From: JAIBJN01 sp963775625
GTDB taxonomy: Bacteria; Actinomycetota; Thermoleophilia; Gaiellales; Gaiellaceae
Direction: 5' to 3'
Length of the DNA: 64,000 bases
Assembly (NCBI GenBank): GCA_963775625.1
Contig: CAVZJM010000005.1
Span: forward strand, 36,182-100,181
Of the stretch, positions 51,960-60,269 are shown piece by piece. Made by a program: the position numbers and the translations under genes. Numbering within the stretch: position 1 is the first letter of the stretch; every line of letters starts with the position of its first letter. Below the pieces are notes generated by a model. That model worked only from the letters and a program-made list of their open reading frames with translations, was not told the origin of the DNA and ran no database searches.

Positions 51960-54900
51960 TCGAGCAGATCCGCGCGCGCGACGAGTACTCGATCGACGAC
52001 CGCGCCCGGCTCGAGGCCCGGGTGGCCCTTGCCGACGACGCGGAAGATGGTGAACGGCCCTTCCACGAGGTCGCCGTTCTCGTCGAAGCGGATGTCGCCG
52101 AGGATGCCGTCCTCGACCGTCGTCCGGCGAAGCTCTTGCACCACCGACGAGCGCGTGCCGTCGGAGCGGGCGATCGCGTCGAGCAGGATCTCGGCCGCCT
52201 GGGCGCCGTACGCGGCGGACCGCGACGGGCTCGGCTCGCCTGTTCGGGTGGCTTCGAACTCCTCGAGAAACCGCTTGCCCGGGGGTGGGAGCTCGCCGTT
52301 CGGCACGCCGTAGACGCTGAAGTACATCCCTCGTGCCGCCGGCCCGGCGGCCTCGATCAGATCCGGGCCGCCGAACCAGTCGGGGGCGACGAGCGCCACG
52401 TCGGGACCGAGGCGGGCGCGCAGATCCCGAACCAGGGCGCCCCCGTTCGGATAGAGGAAGCCGCCGATGAAAATCGCGTCGGCACGAGTCCGGTCGATGC
52501 GCCGGGCGAGGCGGTCGAAGCTCCGAGTCTTGGAGCTCCAGCCCTCGGTGAAGCCGACGACCTCGAGCCCGAGGTTCCGCGCCGCCGTGGCGACGTCGGT
52601 GCCGAAGTAGGGGTCCGAGAGGATGAACAGGCGCCGCGCGCCCAGCTGCTCAATGAGCTGGGCGCCGGCCACGGCCTGCAGGTGGTCGGCGGCCGCAATG
52701 CGGACGTAGTTCCGCTCGCCCGTCGGGTACCGTTCCTCGACCTCACCCGGGCGCATGCGCGTGAGTTCCGTATCGGTATTCGAGGGGCTGATCATGGCCA
52801 AGGCCCCGCCGGGGGCCTGGTTCGCAATCGGGATCTGGACGTAAGCACAGCCGGAGTTGTGCGGGCCGACGACGCCGAGCACGGCGGGGTTACGGGCATA
52901 GGCCTTCGCGTTCGAGAAGCACTTATAGAGGTCGTAGTCCCCTGTCTGGGCCGTCGAGTCGTCGCACGACTGGTACCCGACGGTATAGGGCCCGGCCTTG
53001 AAGTCGCGCTGCTCGAGCACGAAGCGGATCGCCTCCGTCATGTGCAGGGTGACCGCTCGGGATTGGCCCTGCAGCGGGAGGTCGGAGGCGATGAGGAAGC
53101 GCGGGCTGCCCGCTCCGCCGTAGACCAGCTTGCTGCACGAGGAAGCCGGGAGAGCCTCCTCGGACGACGGAGGCCCCGCCGATGTCACCCAGACGCCGCC
53201 CTCGCCTACGGCGATTCCGCGCGGTGCCGCCATCCGGCTGACAACCCGAGCCTCGTTCGTGCCCGGGTCGATGCGGTAGACCTCGTCGGAGATCTCGTTG
53301 GTCGCCCAGACCGCCCCCTCGCCGAACGCGACCCCGCCGACGCCGACGTCGAGCGGGATGGTGCGCAGGATGGGATCCGGGCCGGGGTCGATCCGCCAGA
53401 CGCTGCCGCCGACGGGATCGGCGACCCAGACCGCGCCGGCGCCGACGGCGAGCACGGTCAGGCTCTCGGCGGCGACCGGGATCGGCTTCGAGGCGTTGTT
53501 CGTTCGGGGATCGATCTCGACGAGCTCCCCTCCGTCGCTGAGGATCCACACCTCGCCCTCGCCCGCAGCGATGCTCAACGCCCGGACGCCGGCAACGCCC
53601 GCCACGACCCGGTTCGTCCGCGGGTCGATCCGGGAGACGCTCAGATCGGGATTGACCACCCAGACGGCGGCATCCGCCACCGCGATGTGCGGTCTCAGGC
53701 TGTCCTGCCCGACCCAGGTGAGAGCCGGGCCGCTTGCCCGAGACAGGGGGATCGTCTCGTCGACGACGGCCGACTCCGGGCCGAATCGGGACACGCTCTC
53801 CGGAAGCGCAGTCCGTGCCTGGGGCACGCCGTTTCCCACCCAGATCGCGCCCGCGCCGACGGCGAGGTCGGTCGGCGTCGAGCCCGTGCTGAACGTTCGC
53901 ACGACGGCGCGCTCCTTCGGATCGATCTGCGAGACGGTCCTGTCGTCGGCGTCGAGCACCCAGACGCTCCCCTCCCCGACGGCGATGCTCGTGGGCGCCG
54001 TTCCGAGGGGGATGGTCGCCAGGAGCTCGCCCGTCCTCGGATCCAGCACGCCCGCGTTGGCGCCCGCGATCGTCTCCTCGCTGTCGGCGACTGACTCACT
54101 GCCTCCATCGCGGACGAGCAGGACGGCGACTGCACCAACGGCCGCCGCGAGGAGGAGGACTCCGACCAGGACGAGCAGTCCCGCGCGACGCCGGGCGGGC
54201 CTCGGCCCCGGTCTCCGCGCAGGCGCTGCGAGCTCCGGGTCCTGCTCCAGGATCTGGCGCTCGAGCCGCTGCAGCCCCTGGCTCGGCTCCAGCCCGAGCT
54301 CCTCGGCGAGGGCCAGACGGAACTCCTGGAAGACGTGTAGCGCCTCGGCCTGGCGGTCCGAGCGGTAGAGGGCGAGCATGAGCTGGCCCCGGAGCCGCTC
54401 CCGCAGCGGATGCCGAGCGACGAGCGCCTCCAGCTCGCCGACGAGCTCAGCGTGGCGGCCGAGCGCGAGGTCGGCCTCGATCCGCTCTTCGAGCGCCGTC
54501 AGCTGCAGCTCGTCCAGGCGCGCGATCTCCGTCTGGGCGAACGGCTCGTAGGTGAAGTCGGCCAGGGCGGGGCCCCGCCAGAGGGCGAGCGCCCTCCGCA
54601 GCTCCTCCGCCGCATCCTCGGGCTTCCCCTCGGCCCGAGCGCGCCGTGCCTCCTCGAGCATGCCCTGGAAGCGATCTGCGTCGACCTGGCCTGGCTCGAC
54701 CGTGAGGACATAGCCGTGCCCGCGGGTCTGAAGCGGCCCGCGCATGTGCGCCGCCGGATCCTCATCCCCGTTGAGCGACCGGCGCAGACGTGAGACCTGA
54801 GCCTGAAGCGTCTTCGCCGCAGTCGGCGGGGGCGTCTCGCCCCAAAGCTCGTCGATCAACCGGTCGAGCGAGACCACCTCGTTCGCGTGCAGCAGGAGCG

Positions 54901-54991
54901 AGGCAAGGAGGGCGCGCTGCTTGTGACCCCCGATCTCGACCCGCCGACCCTCGTCGGAGACCTCGAGCGGGCCAAGGATCCCAAACTGCAT
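51956..54991 (-). CDS. Membrane-spanning SARP/BTAD regulator with propeller and periplasmic-binding domains
   Basis: A 1011-residue regulator. Order: OmpR-type winged helix (about 15-97), bacterial transcriptional activation domain BTAD (about 104-250), basic stretch then one membrane helix (271-293), propeller-like repeats (about 312-625; VWVLDADDRTVSQIDP, IWVGNGVP, VWVADPVGGSVWRIDP), then a type-1 periplasmic substrate-binding domain of the Leu/Ile/Val group (about 645-1000; SCDDSTAQTGD, GVVGPHNSGCAYV, DAIFIGGFLYPNGG). The start ATG at 54989-54991 follows GGAGGGAG. Topology puts DNA binding inside and ligand binding outside. It is divergent from a secreted propeller gene across SARP-type repeats. 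SARPs are usually soluble, so this is atypical. Its ligand is unknown. Confidence 0.88.
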   Translation of the reverse strand: MQFGILGPLEVSDEGRRVEIGGHKQRALLASLLLHANEVVSLDRLIDELWGETPPPTAAKTLQAQVSRLRRSLNGDEDPAAHMRGPLQTRGHGYVLTVEPGQVDADRFQGMLEEARRARAEGKPEDAAEELRRALALWRGPALADFTYEPFAQTEIARLDELQLTALEERIEADLALGRHAELVGELEALVARHPLRERLRGQLMLALYRSDRQAEALHVFQEFRLALAEELGLEPSQGLQRLERQILEQDPELAAPARRPGPRPARRRAGLLVLVGVLLLAAAVGAVAVLLVRDGGSESVADSEETIAGANAGVLDPRTGELLATIPLGTAPTSIAVGEGSVWVLDADDRTVSQIDPKERAVVRTFSTGSTPTDLAVGAGAIWVGNGVPQARTALPESVSRFGPESAVVDETIPLSRASGPALTWVGQDSLRPHIAVADAAVWVVNPDLSVSRIDPRTNRVVAGVAGVRALSIAAGEGEVWILSDGGELVEIDPRTNNASKPIPVAAESLTVLAVGAGAVWVADPVGGSVWRIDPGPDPILRTIPLDVGVGGVAFGEGAVWATNEISDEVYRIDPGTNEARVVSRMAAPRGIAVGEGGVWVTSAGPPSSEEALPASSCSKLVYGGAGSPRFLIASDLPLQGQSRAVTLHMTEAIRFVLEQRDFKAGPYTVGYQSCDDSTAQTGDYDLYKCFSNAKAYARNPAVLGVVGPHNSGCAYVQIPIANQAPGGALAMISPSNTDTELTRMRPGEVEERYPTGERNYVRIAAADHLQAVAGAQLIEQLGARRLFILSDPYFGTDVATAARNLGLEVVGFTEGWSSKTRSFDRLARRIDRTRADAIFIGGFLYPNGGALVRDLRARLGPDVALVAPDWFGGPDLIEAAGPAARGMYFSVYGVPNGELPPPGKRFLEEFEATRTGEPSPSRSAAYGAQAAEILLDAIARSDGTRSSVVQELRRTTVEDGILGDIRFDENGDLVEGPFTIFRVVGKGHPGLEPGAVVDRVLVARADLLD

Positions 54992-55003
54992 TTCGCTCCC
55001 TCC

Positions 55004-55042
55004 TGCAGCCAAGTGTCGCCAGCTTGCAGCCCGGATGCAACC
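55004..55042. promoter_or_regulatory. Four tandem heptamers at 10-11 bp spacing, SARP-type operator
   Basis: TGCAGCC (55004), TGTCGCC (55014), TGCAGCC (55025) and TGCAACC (55036) start 10, 11 and 11 bases apart, one helical turn each. SARP regulators bind such direct heptamer repeats near the -35 region. The array lies between the divergent regulator and PD40 genes. Confidence 0.55.
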
Positions 55043-55084
55043 GCTCCCCCGCACCCTCGCCCGAATCGACCACCGAGGAGAGTG

Positions 55085-56041
55085 ATGACCATGATCCGCA
55101 TCTGGCCCGCACTGGCTGTCGTCCTTGCCGTAGGTCTAGCGGCGGCTGGGCCGGCATTTGGGGCCTTCCCGGGCGAGAACGGGAAGATCGCCTTCGACAG
55201 CGACCGCCGTGGCGGCGACGAGGACATCTGGACGATGGACCCGGACGGGGGGAACCTCGTCAACCTGACCGCCAAGTCCAAGGCCAACGACTTCGCTCCA
55301 AACTGGCGGGCGGACGGGCGGAGGATCACGTTCATGAGCAATCGCGTCACCGCCACGAACCCCGAAGGCGACTACGAGATCTTCGTCATGAAGGCCGACG
55401 GGTCGCACAAGACGCAGATCACGTTCAACGCCCTCGACGACGAGCACCCGGCTTGGTCGCCAGACGGCCGGAGGATCGCCTTCGCCAGGGACTTCGATCC
55501 GATCCAAGGTGAGGTCGACTTCGACCTCTTCACGATGAAGGCCGACGGCACCCACCAGCGGAACCTCACGAGCTCGCCGGGCGTCCTGGACGTTTATCCG
55601 GGCTGGTCGCCGGACGGCAGGAGGATCGCCTTCCAAAGCGACCGCGACCTCAACGACTTCGAGGTCTACACGATGAAGCCCAACGGCTCGAACGTCCGAC
55701 AGCTCACGTCCAACGACGCGGGCGACTTCCGTCCGGACTGGTCGCCTGACAGCAGGCAGATCACCTTCACCAGCGACCGGGACGGCGACTACGAGGTCTA
55801 CGTCATGGACGCCGACGGCAGTAACCAGACCAACGTGACCGCCAACCCAGCCGGAGGCGACGGCGCCAGCGCCTGGTCTCCGGACGGCGAGAAGATCGCC
55901 TACAGCGGCGGTGACTTCGAGATCTTCACGATGAACGCCGACGGCAGCGGCAAGGCCAGCCTGACCACGGGCCCGGGGACCGACTTCGAGTCCGACTGGC
56001 AGCCGCTCCCCGACCGCGACTGCCACCACCGACGCCGGTGA
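55085..56041 (+). CDS. Secreted TolB-like PD40 beta-propeller protein
   Basis: A 318-residue exported protein. The signal peptide is MTMIRIWPALAVVLAVGLAA ending near AFG, and the ATG at 55085 follows GAGGAG. It has at least five PD40/WD40-like repeats with WSPDGRRIAF, DGDYEVYVMDADGSNQ and similar motifs, forming one propeller like that of TolB. No enzyme motif. Probably the regulated target or partner of the divergent membrane regulator, whose outer part is also a propeller; this is inference. Confidence 0.88.
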   Translation: MTMIRIWPALAVVLAVGLAAAGPAFGAFPGENGKIAFDSDRRGGDEDIWTMDPDGGNLVNLTAKSKANDFAPNWRADGRRITFMSNRVTATNPEGDYEIFVMKADGSHKTQITFNALDDEHPAWSPDGRRIAFARDFDPIQGEVDFDLFTMKADGTHQRNLTSSPGVLDVYPGWSPDGRRIAFQSDRDLNDFEVYTMKPNGSNVRQLTSNDAGDFRPDWSPDSRQITFTSDRDGDYEVYVMDADGSNQTNVTANPAGGDGASAWSPDGEKIAYSGGDFEIFTMNADGSGKASLTTGPGTDFESDWQPLPDRDCHHRRR

Positions 56042-56048
56042 AATCAGC

Positions 56049-56077
56049 GAGGGCCGTTGCGCGAGCAGCGGCCCCTC
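56049..56077. terminator. Convergent terminator hairpin
   Basis: GAGGG-CCGTTGC (56049-56060) pairs with GCAGCGG-CCCCTC (56065-56077) with one bulge and one G-T pair, loop GCGA. It lies between the PD40 gene and the converging unknown gene. Confidence 0.55.
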
Positions 56078-56079
56078 TC

Positions 56080-56472
56080 TCACCCGCGGCCGGCGGCGCT
56101 GAACCCTTCGAGCGCCGCGAGCGTCGCGTTGACCTGCTCCGGCACGAGAGGCACCCGCTTCACAAGCGGCGGGAAGAGAACCCAGACGACCGAGCCGCCG
56201 AGGTGGCGGATGACCGGCCGGCCGTCGGGCTCGACGCGGATGCGCTCGAAGTGGACCCGGCCCAGCAGCTCGCCGAGGAGCGCGTCCGAGCCAAGCCGCT
56301 CGGCGAGCTGCGCGCCCGCCGCGTCTCCCCTCTTCGCCCGAAACTTCACCCCCTGCATCTTCACGAGCCCCTTGCCGCGCGCCGAGAGCCCACACGTCGG
56401 CGGCAGCACCGGCTCCTCGGTCGAGAGCTCGAGGCCGTAGTTGCCGCCGAAGATCCGCCCGTCCCGCGTCAC
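56080..56472 (-). CDS. Protein of unknown function downstream of glutamine-synthetase-like gene
   Basis: The GTG at 56472 gives 130 residues, but the same frame stays open to 56634 and looks coding (RFFYFEGPARKRAALALDDA, then YTEVERISPLWARLRSAGG). No ATG, GTG or TTG exists in that extension, so the true start is lost or non-standard. Conserved-looking stretches are IFGGNYGLELSTEEPVLPP and VHFERIRVEPDGRPVIRHLG. It resembles DUF3156-type proteins from memory only. Its reading would begin across the stop of the upstream ligase gene, so coupled translation is likely. Confidence 0.5.
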   Translation of the reverse strand: MTRDGRIFGGNYGLELSTEEPVLPPTCGLSARGKGLVKMQGVKFRAKRGDAAGAQLAERLGSDALLGELLGRVHFERIRVEPDGRPVIRHLGGSVVWVLFPPLVKRVPLVPEQVNATLAALEGFSAAGRG

Positions 56473-56632
56473 CTGGAGACGCAGGGGCGGCCTGCCCCCG
56501 GCGGAGCGAAGCCGCGCCCAGAGAGGGCTGATCCGCTCGACCTCCGTGTATCCGGCGCGCCCGAGGCCCTCGATGGCGTCGTCGAGCGCGAGCGCAGCCC
56601 GCTTGCGCGCCGGGCCCTCGAAGTAGAAGAAC

Positions 56633-57955
56633 CTAGAGAGCGTCGGCGTACTCGCGCAGCTCCCAGTCGGTCACGGCGAGCTGGAAGCGCCGCCACTCGT
56701 TGCGCTTGATCGTCGTGAACGCCTGCATGAACTGCTCCCCGAGCGCGGAACGGGCGAACTCGTCGGCCTCCAGAGCGTCGAGCGCCTCGCCGAGCGAGAG
56801 CGGCACCGTCTCCCGCTCGACCGGCGGCTCGTAGATCAGCTCGGTCGGTGGTCCGGGATCGAGCTTGCGCTCGACTCCGTCCACGCCGGCGAAGATGTGG
56901 ACGGCCGAGGCGAGGTACGCGCTCGCGCTGCCGTCGGAAAGGCGCGACTCGAGCCGCGCCGCGCCGCCTCGCTCGGCGGGGATGCGGACGCAGACCGAGC
57001 GGTTGTCCGTGCCCCAGTCGACGAAGTAGGGCCCGAGCTCCTGGGCGACGAAGCGCTTGTACGCGTTGACGGTCGGCGCGCAGACGGCCGTCATCCCGCG
57101 CGCGTGCGCGAGCAGACCGCCCATGAACCAGCGGGCCTGCTCGGAGAGCCCGAGCTCGCCGTCCGGATCATCGAACGCGTTTCGGTCCCCGTCCCAGGCC
57201 GAGAAGTGGAGGTGGTAGCCGGACGTCCCTCCACCCTCCGTAGGCCGGCCGATGAACGTCGCGACGAGCCCGTGGTTCGCTGCGGTCTCCTTGATCGCGA
57301 GCTTGAGGAGGTGCGCCTCGTCGGCGGCCGTGAGCGCATCCGCGAAGCGCGTGTTGATCTCCCACTGCGAGGGGTCGTACTCGTGGTTGACGCAGACGAA
57401 GGGGAGGCCGAGCCCGCGGACGTTGTCCTCCATCTCGCGAACAACGCCGCCCGGGTCCGTGCGCGCGTCCATCCGGTAGACGAGCCCCGGCGTCGGCTGG
57501 TACGGCTCGAGCCGGCCCTCCGGAGTCCAGCGCAGGAGGAAGAACTCGAGCTCGTGGCCGACGGAGATCCGCAGGCCTTTCGCCTCGGCGGCCGCGATCG
57601 CCCGTCGGAGGATGTTGCGCGGGTCCGCCTCGAGGGGCTCGCCGTCGAGACGGCAGTCGGCGAGGCAGATCGCCGTCTCGCGCTCCCACGGAACGATCCG
57701 CAAGGTCTCCAGATCGGGCACTACCTGCATGTCGCGGAAGTTGACCTCGTCGCGGATCCCGGTGCCGTCCGGCATTACCCCGGTGTGGTCGATCGCGAAG
57801 ACCGACACGCAGAAGTTGAGGCCGTCCTCGCAGGCCTCTTCGAGCACGTCCAGCGGGATCGCCTTGGCCCTCGTCGTGCCGATCAGGTCCGTGTAGTGAA
57901 CGCGGACGCGAGTGACACCCGCCTTCGCGAGCTCGTCAAGCTTGTCGTCCGCCAT
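56633..57955 (-). CDS. Glutamine-synthetase-like ligase (GlnT/PuuA-type)
   Basis: A 440-residue enzyme of the glutamine synthetase fold. The N-terminal beta-grasp holds VRVHYTDLIGTTRAKAIP. The catalytic domain has VGHELEFFLL, NHEYDPSQWEIN, GYHLHFSAW and NRSVCVRIPAERG. It is shorter than housekeeping GlnA and lacks the adenylylation Tyr loop. Such enzymes often join glutamate to an amine (gamma-glutamyl-polyamine, -anilide or -isopropylamide). The neighbouring permease and nitrilase-type hydrolase support amine catabolism. The start shares a base with the permease stop (TGATG). Confidence 0.85.
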   Translation of the reverse strand: MADDKLDELAKAGVTRVRVHYTDLIGTTRAKAIPLDVLEEACEDGLNFCVSVFAIDHTGVMPDGTGIRDEVNFRDMQVVPDLETLRIVPWERETAICLADCRLDGEPLEADPRNILRRAIAAAEAKGLRISVGHELEFFLLRWTPEGRLEPYQPTPGLVYRMDARTDPGGVVREMEDNVRGLGLPFVCVNHEYDPSQWEINTRFADALTAADEAHLLKLAIKETAANHGLVATFIGRPTEGGGTSGYHLHFSAWDGDRNAFDDPDGELGLSEQARWFMGGLLAHARGMTAVCAPTVNAYKRFVAQELGPYFVDWGTDNRSVCVRIPAERGGAARLESRLSDGSASAYLASAVHIFAGVDGVERKLDPGPPTELIYEPPVERETVPLSLGEALDALEADEFARSALGEQFMQAFTTIKRNEWRRFQLAVTDWELREYADAL

Positions 57956-59436
57956 CAGCGCTGGTCGTCGTGGTCGTGCAGGTGCGGCCCGCCGGGCTCC
58001 ACCGGCGGCGGCAGCTCCTCGTCGATCATCTCGGTCTCGCGCTGCACCTCGGCCAGCGGCACGGGACGCATGATCGCCCCGAGGCTCTTGTACGCATAGA
58101 GGTTGTAGATCAGCGAGAACGCCGCGGCGACGAGCAGGAAGATGAACCAGCGCCAGTAGATCGAGCTGGCCTCGATGCCGGGAGGCGCGATCTTGTAGGC
58201 CGCGAGGCCGAGCAGGCCGATGCCCAGGAGCTGCGGGATCGGCACGAGCGGTGAGCGGTACGGGCGCTCTGCGCCAGGCTCGCGCCTTCGCAGGAGGATC
58301 ACCGAGACGTGGATGATCACGTACGCGGTCACCCAGCCGAGCACGCCGGCGAGGATCAGCTGGATGAACTTCGCGCCCTCGGCGGCGCCGAACAGGTTCA
58401 TGACGGCCGGGATGGCCGCGATGACGACGATGCCGACCCAGGGCGCGCGCGTGGCCGGGATCAGCCAGGCGAACGGCGAGGGCAGCTGCCTCGTCAGCGC
58501 CATGCCATAGAGGATCCGGGGAACGCCCGCCACGACAGCGTTGAGCGTTCCGATCGAGGCGAGGATCACGATGATCCCCATCCACCACTTGCCCGCGTCC
58601 CCGAAGATGGCGATGCCGACGTCGACCGGAATCGTCGGCGCCAGCGTCCCCAGCACGTCCGGCGGCACGTAGCGCGCAGCGCCGAGGCCGTAGAGCACGA
58701 CGGGCACGGCGATCAGCGCCAGCCCGAGGAAGATGCCGAGCGGGATGTCCCGCGACGGGCGCTTCAGCTCCTCGGCGAGCGGGCAGGTGTACTCGACGCC
58801 GACGAACGTGAAGATCGCAAGGCCGAGCAACGCCGAGAGGAGGCTCCAGGTGAGGTCGACGTCCGGCAGCGCGCTACCGATCGGGTCGTTTGTGCCGGCC
58901 CCGGCGAGTCCGACGATGCCGACGACGAGCAGCGAGCCGGCGACGACGAACGTGAGCAGGACCTCGACTGCCGCGAACGGCCTGATTCCCAGCAGGTTGA
59001 TCACCGCGATGAAGACCATGTAGGCGACAGCCCAGAACTTGTAGTCGCCCGGCGCGCCGAGGATGTCCGCGGTGATCAGGGCGGAGACGAAGTTCTCGGC
59101 CGTGCCGGGGAAGAGCTGGACGGCGACGTAGCCGACACCGACGGTGAGCGTGGCGAAGAACGGCCCGAGCCCGGCCCGGACGTACTCGTTCATCGAGCCG
59201 GCCTTCGGGATCATCGTCGCGAGCTCCGAGAAGCTCATGGCCGCGAAGATCATCGTGATGAAACCGATCGCGAGCGCGATCAGCCAGACCCAGCTGGCGA
59301 AGAACCCGCCGGCGACCGTGGCGAGCACACTGGAGGCGACGATGAGGCTGAACGTCGTGCCGATCGCAGTCGGCAGGCCGACCGCTCGTCGTTCGAGACC
59401 GATCTCAGGTGCCTCTGCCGATTGACCAGCCGCCAT
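57955..59436 (-). CDS. APC-family amino-acid/amine permease
   Basis: A 493-residue transporter with 12 hydrophobic segments. It has the APC N-terminal signature (GLPTAIGTTFSLIVASSV), and AMSFSELATMIPKAGSMNEYVRAGLGP in helices 2-3. The ATG at 59434-59436 is preferred because GGGAGG lies 3 bases upstream; the ATG four codons earlier lacks a site. The C-terminal tail is acidic and His-rich (HLHDHDDQR). First gene of the operon with the glutamine-synthetase-like ligase, so it probably imports the amine or amino acid that the ligase acts on. Confidence 0.88.
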   Translation of the reverse strand: MAAGQSAEAPEIGLERRAVGLPTAIGTTFSLIVASSVLATVAGGFFASWVWLIALAIGFITMIFAAMSFSELATMIPKAGSMNEYVRAGLGPFFATLTVGVGYVAVQLFPGTAENFVSALITADILGAPGDYKFWAVAYMVFIAVINLLGIRPFAAVEVLLTFVVAGSLLVVGIVGLAGAGTNDPIGSALPDVDLTWSLLSALLGLAIFTFVGVEYTCPLAEELKRPSRDIPLGIFLGLALIAVPVVLYGLGAARYVPPDVLGTLAPTIPVDVGIAIFGDAGKWWMGIIVILASIGTLNAVVAGVPRILYGMALTRQLPSPFAWLIPATRAPWVGIVVIAAIPAVMNLFGAAEGAKFIQLILAGVLGWVTAYVIIHVSVILLRRREPGAERPYRSPLVPIPQLLGIGLLGLAAYKIAPPGIEASSIYWRWFIFLLVAAAFSLIYNLYAYKSLGAIMRPVPLAEVQRETEMIDEELPPPVEPGGPHLHDHDDQR

Positions 59437-59469
59437 GTGCCCTCCCATCGGTTTGCGCCTCGGGCGGTT

Positions 59470-59484
59470 TTGTATTCAGAATGC
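59470..59484. promoter_or_regulatory. Third TGTATnCA site, divergent permease/SDR gap
   Basis: TTGTATTCAGAATGC contains TGTATTCA and an imperfect inverted repeat (GTATTC-A-GAATGC). It lies 34 bases upstream of the permease start and 11 upstream of the SDR start. Possible third GntR-type site, weaker than the other two. Confidence 0.3.
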
Positions 59485-59494
59485 GATCGCCAGT

Positions 59495-60256
59495 ATGAGT
59501 CCACAGGCCGGGGTTTTGCAAGGCCAGACGGCTCTGGTCACGGGAGCGGCCAGGGGTCTCGGCTATGCGGCTGCCCGACGGCTTGGCGCCGACGGTGCCC
59601 GCGTCGCTCTCCTCGACCGCGACGGAGACGGCCTCACGGCCGCGGCGGAGGCGCTCGGCGGCGAGGGCATCGCCGTTCTTTCAGAGCGCGTCGACCTCAC
59701 CGAGGAGGACGAGGTTCGCGCCGCAGTGGCCGCGGTGCTCGAGACCGACGGCCGGATCGACGTCCTCGTCAACAATGCCGGCATCTACCCCCACAGGCCC
59801 TTCGCAGAGCTCACCTTCGCCGAGTGGCGGCACGTCCTCGCCACGAACCTCGACAGCGTCTACCTCTGCTCGAACGCCGTCTATCCCGCCATGGTCGAGC
59901 GAGGCTACGGCCGGATCGTCAACGTCTCCTCCGCGACCTTCCACATCGGCTATCCGGGCTTGACCGCCTACATCGCCAGCAAGGGTGGCATCATCGGCTT
60001 CACGCGCGCGCTCGCGAGCGAAGCGGGACCGCACGGGATCACGGTCAACGCCGTCACCCCGGGGCTCGTCGCAACGGAAGGGGTGCTCGGCGGAGAGGAG
60101 GCGGGCCTCTTCGACGAGATCGTCCCCGAGCAGGCCGTGCCGCGCCGTGGCGAGCCCGAGGACATCGCCGAGTGCATCGCCTATCTCGCCGGCCCGGCGG
60201 CGGGGTTCGTCACGGGGCAGACGTTCAACGTCGACGGCGGACACCGCTACCACTGA
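59495..60256 (+). CDS. Short-chain dehydrogenase/reductase
   Basis: A 253-residue SDR with cofactor motif TGAARGLG, NNAG, catalytic Ser in NVSSATF and YIASK, and VDGGHRYH at the C-terminus. The active site is complete. Start ATG 59495; no strong ribosome site, so a short or leaderless transcript is possible. It opens a four-gene run with nitrilase, FAD oxidoreductase and P450. It would oxidise an alcohol or reduce a ketone in the same pathway. Confidence 0.87.
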   Translation: MSPQAGVLQGQTALVTGAARGLGYAAARRLGADGARVALLDRDGDGLTAAAEALGGEGIAVLSERVDLTEEDEVRAAVAAVLETDGRIDVLVNNAGIYPHRPFAELTFAEWRHVLATNLDSVYLCSNAVYPAMVERGYGRIVNVSSATFHIGYPGLTAYIASKGGIIGFTRALASEAGPHGITVNAVTPGLVATEGVLGGEEAGLFDEIVPEQAVPRRGEPEDIAECIAYLAGPAAGFVTGQTFNVDGGHRYH

Positions 60257-60269
60257 CCCAGGGAGGAAC

